Source: JAUUZT01 sp964654015
GTDB lineage: Bacteria > Chloroflexota > Dehalococcoidia > GIF9 > AB-539-J10
Assembly: GCA_964654015.1 (NCBI GenBank)
Contig: CAZZHQ010000064.1
Span: forward strand, 1 to 13,955
DNA: 13,955 bases
Direction: 5' to 3'
The position numbers were made by a program, and so were the translations under genes. The notes under the pieces are model-generated. The model was not told the DNA's origin. It searched no databases and saw nothing but the letters and a program-made list of their open reading frames with translations. Below are positions 7,841-13,955 of this stretch, piece by piece; position 1 is the first letter of the stretch; every line of letters begins with the position of its first letter.

Positions 7841-8817
7841 CAGATCAAAATAACATTATTATTTTCGCTGAACAACAACATGGCAAAATACAAACGATTT
7901 CATATGAATTGTTAGGTAAAGGTAAGGAGATAGCTAAAAAAACTGGCGCAGAAGTCTTTGCTGTTCTGCTTGGTGATCAGATGGATGAGGAAGCAAAGGA
8001 ATTGATTTATTATGGAGCAGATAAGGTATTTTTATACCAGCACTCCTCCTTAATGGATTTTGACCCACTTAACTACAAGTTTAATATTGTAAATTTAGTA
8101 CAGGAGCAAAAACCAGCCCTTTTGCTTCTTGGTGCAAGTCATTTAGGTCGATCGCTTGCTCCAAGGTTGGCTGTGGCTCTAAAAACTGGCCTTAGTGCTG
8201 ATTGTATCGGCCTTGAATTGGATGATAACGGAAATATTATTCAAATACGCCCTGCATTTAGTGGCAGTATTCTGGCCTATATACAAACCAAAACAAAACC
8301 CGTAATTGCTACTCTAAGATACAAATCATCAGAAAGCATGGAACGAGATAGCTCCAGAAAAGGAGAGATAATAAATAGAGAAGCTGAAATCAGTCCTTCT
8401 TTCTTGACCATTCTAAGAAAACAGAAATCTGGAGAGATTGACTTAACTGAAGCGGATATAATTATATCTGGTGGAAGAGGACTTAAGAAAGCAGACGATC
8501 TTTCCTTACTATCCGGATTGGCGGAGATTTGTGGTGGAGTAATTGGTGCCAGCAGACCATTAGTAGATGATAGATGGATAGGCAAAGAACATCAAGTCGG
8601 TTTTAGCGGCAATACTGTTAAACCGAAAGTGTACATAGCATGTGGCATCTCAGGCAGCTCCCAACACCTTGCTGGCATGAGAAGATCAGATATCATCATT
8701 GCCATAAATACTGATCCGTCTGCACCCATTTTTAAAGTTGCAGATTATGGAATAGTGGGAGACCTTTACGAAATTGTGCCCAAATTAATTGGCGAAATAA
8801 AAGGGAGGATTTTATGA
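7837..8817 (+). CDS. etfA: Electron transfer flavoprotein alpha subunit
   Basis: The 326-residue EtfA has the complete FAD-binding C-terminal domain: SGGRG (211-215), SRPLVDDRW (239-247), QVGFSGNTVKP (253-263), ACGISGSSQH (268-277), AINTDPSAPIF (289-299) and ADYGIVGD (302-309). The N-terminal part is the usual Rossmann-like domain and begins at once with IIIFAEQ. It therefore lacks the N-terminal ferredoxin domain described for the EtfA partner (LctC) of the Acetobacterium woodii lactate dehydrogenase complex. Its ATG overlaps the etfB stop codon (ATGA), and its own stop overlaps the next dehydrogenase start (ATGA), so the three products are probably made in step and form a complex. Confidence 0.94.
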   Translation: MTDQNNIIIFAEQQHGKIQTISYELLGKGKEIAKKTGAEVFAVLLGDQMDEEAKELIYYGADKVFLYQHSSLMDFDPLNYKFNIVNLVQEQKPALLLLGASHLGRSLAPRLAVALKTGLSADCIGLELDDNGNIIQIRPAFSGSILAYIQTKTKPVIATLRYKSSESMERDSSRKGEIINREAEISPSFLTILRKQKSGEIDLTEADIIISGGRGLKKADDLSLLSGLAEICGGVIGASRPLVDDRWIGKEHQVGFSGNTVKPKVYIACGISGSSQHLAGMRRSDIIIAINTDPSAPIFKVADYGIVGDLYEIVPKLIGEIKGRIL

Positions 8818-10199
8818 AAAACGGTATTATAGAAGATTTACAAAACATCATAGGCAAAGACTGGGTCATCACAAACCGCGAACAGATGATAGATTATATG
8901 AGTGATGCCATATTTGATGCCATGGTACCAAAGCCAGCAGAGAATATCATACTGGTAAAACCAGCCAACGCTAAGGAAATATCAGAGATAGTGAAACTGG
9001 CAAACAAGGAGATTACTCCCATCATAATAAGGGGAGGTGGAACTGGCCTTGCAGGCGGAGCCATTCCGAATATAGATTGTATCCTTCTCTCTGTGGAGAG
9101 GCTTGACAAGATTGAAGAGGTGGATAAACCAAACCTAATGATTACAGCGCAGGCTGGTGTCACATATGCAGAGCTAGCAGAAGCGGCCGAAGGCGTAGGT
9201 ATGTTTTTCCCACCAAAACCTGGCGATGTTGGTGCAGGGGTTGGCGGAGTTGTAGCCTGCAACGCAGCTGGTGCAAGAGCATCACTATATGGAGTTACCA
9301 GAAATTTTGTTAAAGGTATTGTGGTTGTCCTGCCAACCGGAGAAATAATCAAGTTAGGAGGAAAGGTACTCAAAAACGCCATGGGCCTTGATTTAATGCA
9401 TATGATGATTGGTTCTGAAGGTGCTCTTGGAATAATAACCGAAGCAACCTTCAGGTTTGTAAAGAAGCCGGCACACAGTGTAACTGTTTTAGCCTCTTTT
9501 GATGATCGCCTTGAGGCCATGCAGGCAGCCCCTTTCCTGGCTGAACAATTGATAATCCCTCTGGCAGGTGAATACCTTGATCATGACCTGTGTGAACTAA
9601 CTGCAAATTACCTTGGTACCCATTGGCCGGCACAGAAAGGAGAAGCCCATTTATTTTTCATAAGCGTAGGTGAAAATGAGGATGATGTATTCGCCGAGGC
9701 AGAGAAAATTGCCAAAATATGTGAAGAGCATGGAGCAATCGATATATTACTGGCGGACAGAAAAGAGGATCAAGACAACATACTAAAGATAAGGGGTGAA
9801 ATAGCCACAGCACAAAGATCTGCTGGTAGCGTAGGGGATTTCCTTGATATCTGTGTACCACCAGTACAGGTTGTCGACCTTTTAGCAAGAATTCTTGAAA
9901 TAGAAAAGAAACATGATACTCACATTCCGGTAACTGGACATGCGATAGACGGGAATCTACATCCTACCCCTTCTAAGGAACTAGTTGACCGAGGCCTGCT
10001 TGAAGTAGTAAAGGAAGACATTTATAAGGCTACTATTGATCTAGGCGGTGTTCTTTCAGGGGAACATGGACTGGGTATAACCAGGCTGCACAATTGCGCA
10101 TTGTGGCCAGATCCCACACTATGGAGGGTAATGAACACAATCAAGAAAGCATTAGATCCGAATGGGATATTAAATCCGAAACGTGTTTTCCCATCATAA
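8814..10199 (+). CDS. FAD-linked 2-hydroxyacid (D-lactate/glycolate-type) dehydrogenase, GlcD family, copy 1
   Basis: The 461-residue protein has the two-domain VAO/PCMH-type flavoprotein layout. The FAD-binding half shows RGGGTGLAGGAIP (73-85), GVGGVVACNAAGARASLYG (142-160) and GSEGALGIITEATFRF (200-215). The FAD-oxidase C-terminal half has the metal-ligand set expected for D-2-hydroxyacid dehydrogenases: H376, H383 and E417, with the same 7- and 34-residue spacings as in human D-2-hydroxyglutarate dehydrogenase. The loop reads GHAIDGN rather than the usual GHAGDGN. Sharing start/stop bases with etfA and preceded by GGGAGG (8803-8808), it is the best candidate for the Etf-coupled lactate dehydrogenase (LctD-like). 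The actual substrate is not set by the sequence; glycolate, 2-hydroxyglutarate or other 2-hydroxyacids remain possible. No Fe-S or membrane segment is visible. Confidence 0.9.
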   Translation: MKNGIIEDLQNIIGKDWVITNREQMIDYMSDAIFDAMVPKPAENIILVKPANAKEISEIVKLANKEITPIIIRGGGTGLAGGAIPNIDCILLSVERLDKIEEVDKPNLMITAQAGVTYAELAEAAEGVGMFFPPKPGDVGAGVGGVVACNAAGARASLYGVTRNFVKGIVVVLPTGEIIKLGGKVLKNAMGLDLMHMMIGSEGALGIITEATFRFVKKPAHSVTVLASFDDRLEAMQAAPFLAEQLIIPLAGEYLDHDLCELTANYLGTHWPAQKGEAHLFFISVGENEDDVFAEAEKIAKICEEHGAIDILLADRKEDQDNILKIRGEIATAQRSAGSVGDFLDICVPPVQVVDLLARILEIEKKHDTHIPVTGHAIDGNLHPTPSKELVDRGLLEVVKEDIYKATIDLGGVLSGEHGLGITRLHNCALWPDPTLWRVMNTIKKALDPNGILNPKRVFPS

Positions 10200-10200
10200 G

Positions 10201-10252
10201 CTAGATATTAGAATTTATTCGGATATCACAGGTATATTTCTAATGTATCTAG
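10201..10252 (+). repeat. Interrupted inverted repeat after glcD copy 1
   Basis: CTAGATA TTAGA at 10201-10212 is mirrored by TCTAA TG TATCTAG at 10239-10252: twelve paired bases with a two-base bulge around a 26-base loop. It starts two bases after the preceding stop codon. There is no T-run after it, so it is not a typical intrinsic terminator. It may be an mRNA 3'-end or processing structure. Confidence 0.45.
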
Positions 10253-10255
10253 TTA

Positions 10256-10296
10256 TCTCGTGATACGAGAGCACTCGACCTGCTCTTGTATCATGA
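10256..10296 (+). promoter_or_regulatory. Long hairpin / nested palindrome between the two dehydrogenase genes
   Basis: Bases 10258-10273 pair with 10281-10296 over 16 positions (14 Watson-Crick pairs and two G-U wobbles in RNA) around the seven-base loop CTCGACC. The left arm itself lies in a perfect 15-base palindrome, TCTCGT GAT ACGAGA, at 10256-10270, and the right arm holds a degenerate copy. This could be an RNA hairpin that sets the ratio of upstream to downstream message, or a pair of operator sites for a dimeric regulator. No T-tract follows, so simple termination is unlikely. The full gap between genes is 10200-10345, and I found no convincing promoter in it. Confidence 0.55.
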
Positions 10297-10345
10297 TAAT
10301 ATTCTACAAAATATTATTAATAAAACAAAAAGTGGTAATAACTAC

Positions 10346-11716
10346 ATGATGAATATAAGTAAATTACGAGATATCGTAGGCAATGATTGGGTAATAACAG
10401 CGCGTGACCAGATGGCAGCTTACTTAGTGGATGAGACCGCACCTGCAGTAAGGCCAAAACCAGCAGATAATGTTGTCGTGGTAAAGCCAGCTAATAGCCA
10501 GGAGATATCCGCCATATTAAAGTTGGCTAATGAAAATAAATCACCAGTTTTTATTCGTGGTGGTGGTACTGGCTTATGTGGGGGCGCCATGCCCGTTATA
10601 GATAGTACCGTTCTTTCTATGGAACGACTGAACAAAGTCATAGAGGTAGACAAGGACAATTTAATGGTAGTTGTCGAAGCAGGGGTCACCCTTGAAAAAA
10701 TGCTAGAGGCGGTAGAAGGTGCAGATTTATTCTTCCCTCCCCATCCCGGAGATGAAGGTGCCCAAGTGGGAGGATTGGTGGCATGCAACGCTGGTGGAGC
10801 AAGAGCTGTTAAATATGGGGTTATCAGGAATTATGTAAAAGGTCTCGAAGTCATACTTCCCAATGGGGAAATAATAAATATGGGCGGTAAACTGCTCAAA
10901 AATAATCAAGGGCTCGACTTAATGCAGCTAATAATACATAGCGAGGGGATATTGGGTGTAATCAGCAAAGTGATATTTCGACTTTATCCAAAAGTAACTA
11001 GTAGTGGCACTATGGTAATTACATATGACAACCGCCATAACGCAATAGATAGTGTTCCAATAATATTGCGCAGTGGAGTAATGCCACTGGCTATTGAGTA
11101 TGTTGATCGAACAGTGATTGAAACCTCGGCTGAATATCTTGGAATGCAGTGGCCAGCAACCCAGGGGAGCGCTTACCTTATTGTAATTTTGACCGGGGCT
11201 AATGATGACGAAGTATATCTACAAGCGGAACAGGTATCTAATATATGTACCGAATGCAAAGCGACAGATATTCTTATAGCAGAGAGAAAGGATGAACAAT
11301 CTGCTATTCTAAAGATGCGAAGTGAGATATATTCAGCGATGAAAGACAAGACAGCAGACATCCTGGACGTGACAGTTCCTCCAAGTAGTGTTGGCTTAAT
11401 AATGGATAAGATAGATGACATAGCCAGGAAATTCAATACCACTATACCTATGTATGGGCATGCAGGCGATGGTAACTTCCATCCTCACCTGATGAATGAC
11501 CTGAGAGATAATGGAAAAGTAAGAGAAGTGAAGCGGGAAATATACAAGGAGGCTATCAAGCTGGGCGGCGTGATAACAGGAGAGCATGGAATCGGGGTAA
11601 TCCGTATACCTGACCTTGACCTCTGTCTGGAAACTAAGCCATGGGAATTGATGAAAGGGATAAAAAATGTCTTCGACCCCAATAATATCCTGAATCCGGG
11701 AGTGGCTATCCTATGA
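10346..11716 (+). CDS. FAD-linked 2-hydroxyacid (D-lactate/glycolate-type) dehydrogenase, GlcD family, copy 2
   Basis: The 456-residue protein is a clear paralogue of the preceding gene over its whole length, with RGGGTGLCGGAMP (71-83), QVGGLVACNAGGARAVKYG (140-158) and HSEGILGVISKVIFRL (198-213). Its metal-ligand motif is canonical, GHAGDGNFHPH, with H372, H379 and E413 at the same spacing as in copy 1. The start at ATG 10346 (or the next codon, ATG 10349) aligns with copy 1, since both then reach GxDWVIT at about the same distance. The longer frame from TTG 10286 runs back through the hairpin and is rejected. The SD is weak (AGTGG at 10331-10335). The stop overlaps larA (ATGA). It may be an isozyme for the opposite enantiomer or another hydroxyacid, or a second subunit of the same complex; the sequence does not decide. 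Confidence 0.88.
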   Translation: MMNISKLRDIVGNDWVITARDQMAAYLVDETAPAVRPKPADNVVVVKPANSQEISAILKLANENKSPVFIRGGGTGLCGGAMPVIDSTVLSMERLNKVIEVDKDNLMVVVEAGVTLEKMLEAVEGADLFFPPHPGDEGAQVGGLVACNAGGARAVKYGVIRNYVKGLEVILPNGEIINMGGKLLKNNQGLDLMQLIIHSEGILGVISKVIFRLYPKVTSSGTMVITYDNRHNAIDSVPIILRSGVMPLAIEYVDRTVIETSAEYLGMQWPATQGSAYLIVILTGANDDEVYLQAEQVSNICTECKATDILIAERKDEQSAILKMRSEIYSAMKDKTADILDVTVPPSSVGLIMDKIDDIARKFNTTIPMYGHAGDGNFHPHLMNDLRDNGKVREVKREIYKEAIKLGGVITGEHGIGVIRIPDLDLCLETKPWELMKGIKNVFDPNNILNPGVAIL

Positions 11717-12978
11717 AATATGAGGAATTGGATCTACCTTATGGTAATGCCTATGTTAAAGCACATATACCAGTTAATAATTTAAAACGAATATTAAATA
11801 CCAAGCATGTAAAGGGTCTTAGCAACGAGAGGGAAGAAATAACTGCCAGTCTCAGATCCCCAATAGCGTCTCTACCTCTACTTGATCGGATAAATAAAGA
11901 TGATAAGGTTGTTATTCTAGTAACAGATAACACAAGGCCATGCCCTGATGACAGATTGCTGCCTCCAATATTGACTGAGCTAGAACACAAATTATCCAGG
12001 GACAATATAACAATAATAGTGGCACTTGGATTACATCCCGTACTGGAAAGAAACGAGCTAATTGAATTATTGGGATTAGAAATAATAGAAAACTATAATG
12101 TCATAAATCACGATGTAAACGATACTGTTCACATCGGTACTACTTCCAATGGAACTCCTGTTGATATAAACAAAAGAGTAGTTGAGGCAGATTTCCGTAT
12201 AAGCACAGGTTTCATTGAACCACATTTTTTCGCTGGCTTCTCTGGCGGCAGGAAAAGCATTGCTCCCGGTGTATTCAGTGTAAGGTCCGCATATATTAAT
12301 CATAGTTATAAAATGATAGAACACCCTTGTACAAGGGATGGTATTCTGGATGGAAACCTACTGCATGCTGACTTGCTTGAACAATCGAAGATGGCCAGGC
12401 TGGACTTTATTGTCAATGTTCTGCTAAATAAACAGAGAGAGATTACCCATGTGGTGTCAGGAGACTCCGTTAAGGCTCACAAAAAAGGCTGTGAACTATC
12501 AAGAGAGATTGCAGGAGTGAGGGTAGACAACAAGGCAGATATTACTATTACCACTAATAGCGGAGCGCCTCTGGATCTGGACCTTTATCAAAGTTGTAAA
12601 GGTATGTATACAGCTTCAAAGGTAACCAGAGATGGCGGTATTGTTATAATAGCATCTGCCTGCAATACAGGTATAGGCCCTGAATCCTTCAGGGAATTAC
12701 ATGCATCGGTCAAACGACCGATAGAGGTGCTGCAAAAAATTAGGCGGGAACAACCGATAGGTGTACAATGGCAAAACCAGGTGCTAGCTATTCTTCAATT
12801 GCGAAATGACATCTATATGGTTTCAGAACTGGAACATCAGGTGCTCAGAGACATGATGATAGTACCTGTAAACACCGTCGACGAAGGACTGAAGAAAGCA
12901 TTTTCCATCCTGGGAGACGACGCTGAAATTACTGTCATTCCTGAAGGACCTTTAGTTCTGCCTTTATTGTCTGGTTGA
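11713..12978 (+). CDS. larA: LarA-family nickel-pincer 2-hydroxyacid (lactate) racemase
   Basis: LarA interconverts D- and L-lactate using a nickel pincer nucleotide cofactor; relatives racemise or epimerise other 2-hydroxyacids. The 421-residue protein matches the length of Lactobacillus plantarum LarA (424). The catalytic set is all present: R75 in DNTRPCP, H108 in ALGLHP, H171 in FIEPHFFAGFSGGRKSI, K181 (the lysine that tethers the cofactor, K184 in L. plantarum), H197 in YINHSYK (nickel-ligand position, H200), and Q293 and K296 in YQSCKGMY. One departure is Pro at 109, where an Arg often follows the His. The gene overlaps the end of the second dehydrogenase (ATGA) and ends the operon, so it would supply the enantiomer the dehydrogenases use. 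The cofactor-making larB, larC and larE are not in the window. Substrate identity is inferred from context. Confidence 0.9.
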   Translation: MKYEELDLPYGNAYVKAHIPVNNLKRILNTKHVKGLSNEREEITASLRSPIASLPLLDRINKDDKVVILVTDNTRPCPDDRLLPPILTELEHKLSRDNITIIVALGLHPVLERNELIELLGLEIIENYNVINHDVNDTVHIGTTSNGTPVDINKRVVEADFRISTGFIEPHFFAGFSGGRKSIAPGVFSVRSAYINHSYKMIEHPCTRDGILDGNLLHADLLEQSKMARLDFIVNVLLNKQREITHVVSGDSVKAHKKGCELSREIAGVRVDNKADITITTNSGAPLDLDLYQSCKGMYTASKVTRDGGIVIIASACNTGIGPESFRELHASVKRPIEVLQKIRREQPIGVQWQNQVLAILQLRNDIYMVSELEHQVLRDMMIVPVNTVDEGLKKAFSILGDDAEITVIPEGPLVLPLLSG

Positions 12979-13122
12979 ATTGTGAATGAACTTTCAAAGC
13001 ACTGCAATTTAAGTTAACATAGGCAGTGTGCCATCAAAGGAAGACTATGATTTTGGTTGGTAAAAATACCATCAGCGGGCAATTGTTTTTAGTTATGTTG
13101 ATATGCTTTTATAAACGGAGAC

Positions 13123-13151
13123 TTGACAAGCTAGCAACTGGCTTTTACAAT
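13123..13151 (+). promoter_or_regulatory. Near-consensus sigma-70 promoter upstream of pyrG
   Basis: A perfect -35 TTGACA lies at 13123-13128 and -10 TACAAT at 13146-13151, with a 17-base spacer; eleven of twelve bases match consensus. Transcription would begin near 13158, giving a leader of about 70 bases. The spacer holds a 17-base dyad, AAGCTAG-CAA-CTGGCTT (13128-13144, six of seven positions symmetrical), which could be an operator. The rest of the 12979-13228 spacer holds no supported gene and no clear terminator for the larA operon. Confidence 0.75.
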
Positions 13152-13175
13152 AAAACAAAATCTGCTGTTCGATTC

Positions 13176-13229
13176 ATGTTTATCAGAACCTCAGTTCAAT
13201 CTATTGTTGAACTATGTTGTTATAAGTAA
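13176..13229 (+). other. Possible 17-codon leader ORF overlapping the pyrG start
   Basis: An ATG at 13176, inside the predicted pyrG leader, opens 17 codons (MFIRTSVQSIVELCCYK) and ends with TAA at 13227-13229, sharing one base with the pyrG ATG (TAATG). It has no evident SD. Within it AGTTCAA (13193-13199) and TTGAACT (13207-13213) can form a seven-pair hairpin with a seven-base loop. It may be a coupled leader peptide or chance; the same frame is open back to 13026, but the promoter lies inside that longer ORF. Confidence 0.25.
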
Positions 13230-13955
13230 TGACCAAATATATTTTTGTTACCGGTGGTGTGGTTAGCTCTGTAGGCAAAGGTATTTCCGTAGCTTCTATT
13301 GGAAGAATACTAAAAAGTCGTTGTATTTCAATTTCAGTACAGAAACTTGACCCATATCTCAATGTTGATCCGGGAACGATGTCCCCCTACCAACATGGCG
13401 AAGTATTTGTAACACAAGATGGCGCTGAAACTGACCTGGATTTAGGACATTATGAGCGCTTCATAGATATTGAACTAACTAAAGATTCTAATGTCACCTC
13501 TGGACAAGTATATTCATCTGTCATTCAACAGGAAAGAAAAGGAGATTTCTTGGGAGGAACTATTCAGGTAGTTCCTCATGTTACAAATGAGATTAAAAGA
13601 CGTATTAAAAACGCCGCTGCTATCTCCAACCCCGATGTTCTGATAGTTGAAGTTGGGGGTACTGTTGGCGACATCGAAGGGGAACCATTTCTGGAAGCTA
13701 TCAGGCAAATGAGAAACGACGAAGGACGTGATAATGTTCTTTATATCCATGTCACTTTCCTCCCTTACATAACCGCTACCGATGAGCTTAAGACCAAGCC
13801 GACACAACACAGCGTTAAGGAATTAAGGCGAATAGGAATTCAGCCTGATTTTATCCTCTGTCGAAGCGATAAAGAGGTATCTCAGGAAATAAAGGACAAG
13901 ATATCACTATTCTGCGACGTTGCTAAAGAAGCAGTCATCCCTCTTGTCACCAGCA
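13229..13955 (+). CDS. pyrG: CTP synthase, N-terminal amidoligase part (3' partial)
   Basis: CTP synthase converts UTP to CTP with ATP and glutamine, the last step of pyrimidine nucleotide synthesis. The first 242 codons are present and run off the right edge. Diagnostic blocks are the P-loop region FVTGGVVSSVGKG (residues 6-18), DPYLNVDPGTMSPYQHGEVF, DGAETDLDLGHYERF, the RKGDFLGGTIQVVPH stretch and VEVGGTVGDIEG. All of this is the N-terminal synthetase domain; the C-terminal glutamine amidotransferase domain lies beyond the window. The start at ATG 13229 gives the standard N-terminus, and an in-frame TAA (13223-13225) just upstream excludes a longer one. Unlike the other genes here it has no visible SD. 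It has its own promoter and is unrelated in function to the operons before it; it looks like the resumption of housekeeping genes. Confidence 0.96.
   Translation, partial: MTKYIFVTGGVVSSVGKGISVASIGRILKSRCISISVQKLDPYLNVDPGTMSPYQHGEVFVTQDGAETDLDLGHYERFIDIELTKDSNVTSGQVYSSVIQQERKGDFLGGTIQVVPHVTNEIKRRIKNAAAISNPDVLIVEVGGTVGDIEGEPFLEAIRQMRNDEGRDNVLYIHVTFLPYITATDELKTKPTQHSVKELRRIGIQPDFILCRSDKEVSQEIKDKISLFCDVAKEAVIPLVTS

Noticed and set aside
8894..9520. 208-codon minus-strand ORF opposite the first dehydrogenase, and similar antisense frames at 7456-7893 and 10420-10788
   Set aside because: They lie antisense to strongly conserved coding sequence, are low-complexity and rich in Ser/Pro/Ala, and have no family features. 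They are shadows of the real genes.
10286..10345. Longer N-terminus of the second dehydrogenase from TTG 10286
   Set aside because: It would translate through the right arm of the hairpin, adds 20 residues with no counterpart in the first copy, and has no SD.
12999..13029. Stem GCACTGC / GCAGTGT after larA as a terminator
   Set aside because: It has only six Watson-Crick pairs plus a G-U around a 17-base loop, and no T-run follows. It is too weak to call.
13055..13090. TGGTA-AAAA-TACCA hairpin followed about 20 bases later by TTTTT
   Set aside because: The stem is only five pairs and the T-run is too far from it for intrinsic termination.
13131..13215. A tRNA-like stretch (TTCGATTC resembling a T-loop) in the pyrG leader region
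   Set aside because: No flanking five-base T-stem, anticodon arm or acceptor stem can be formed.
13026..13229. 67-codon ORF (GTG at 13026, or 60 codons from ATG 13047 with AAAGGA ahead) between larA and pyrG
   Set aside because: It has no recognisable family, its composition resembles translated AT-rich spacer, and a near-consensus promoter lies inside it. Only its last 17 codons, downstream of the predicted transcript start, are kept as a possible leader.
1..13955. Mobile elements, CRISPR arrays, integration sites
   Set aside because: No transposase or integrase frames, no spaced direct repeats and no terminal inverted repeats with target duplications were seen.

Overview
The window reads as a stretch of an anaerobic, H2-metabolising bacterial chromosome, with every supported gene on the + strand. 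It carries flavin- and iron-sulfur-rich electron-transfer genes, a cytoplasmic Mvh-type [NiFe] hydrogenase with no signal peptide, and an Etf-coupled 2-hydroxyacid dehydrogenase set. The bacterial promoter-like elements, the Shine-Dalgarno (SD) sites and the PyrG sequence argue for a bacterium rather than a methanogenic archaeon. The look of PyrG and HdrA makes a strict anaerobe such as a Chloroflexota/Dehalococcoidia member plausible, but that is an impression and not a search result.

Region 1 (1-6967) is a tight cluster: the 3' end of an HdrD-like CCG-domain protein, a very large HdrA, MvhD, MvhG, MvhA and a hydrogenase maturation protease. HdrA through MvhA overlap by a few bases each. Together they predict a cytoplasmic complex that takes electrons from H2 (MvhAG) through the [2Fe-2S] protein MvhD to the flavin of HdrA. 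HdrA is unusual: a whole GltD/NfnB-like NAD(P)H-flavin oxidoreductase with its own Fe-S motifs is spliced into the middle of an otherwise normal HdrA. The maturation protease appears to start at a rare ATT codon.

Region 2 (about 6975-12978) has its own promoter (TAGAAA, 17-base spacer, extended -10 TGGTATAAT). It encodes EtfB, EtfA, two tandem GlcD/D-lactate-dehydrogenase-type FAD oxidases and a LarA-family nickel racemase. The order resembles the acetogen lct lactate operon (EtfB, EtfA, LDH, permease, racemase) without the permease. The likely role is interconversion of lactate (or another 2-hydroxyacid) enantiomers and oxidation through an Etf-linked dehydrogenase. A 146-base structured gap with two hairpin-forming dyads separates the two dehydrogenase genes.

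Region 3 (12979-13955) is a spacer with a near-consensus promoter (TTGACA, 17 bases, TACAAT), a short leader with a small hairpin and a possible 17-codon ORF, and the first 242 codons of pyrG (CTP synthase), which runs off the window.

The strongest candidate for something new is the HdrA-GltD chimera next to MvhDGA and an Etf-lactate module: a possible soluble electron hub linking H2, NAD(P)H, ferredoxin and 2-hydroxyacids.
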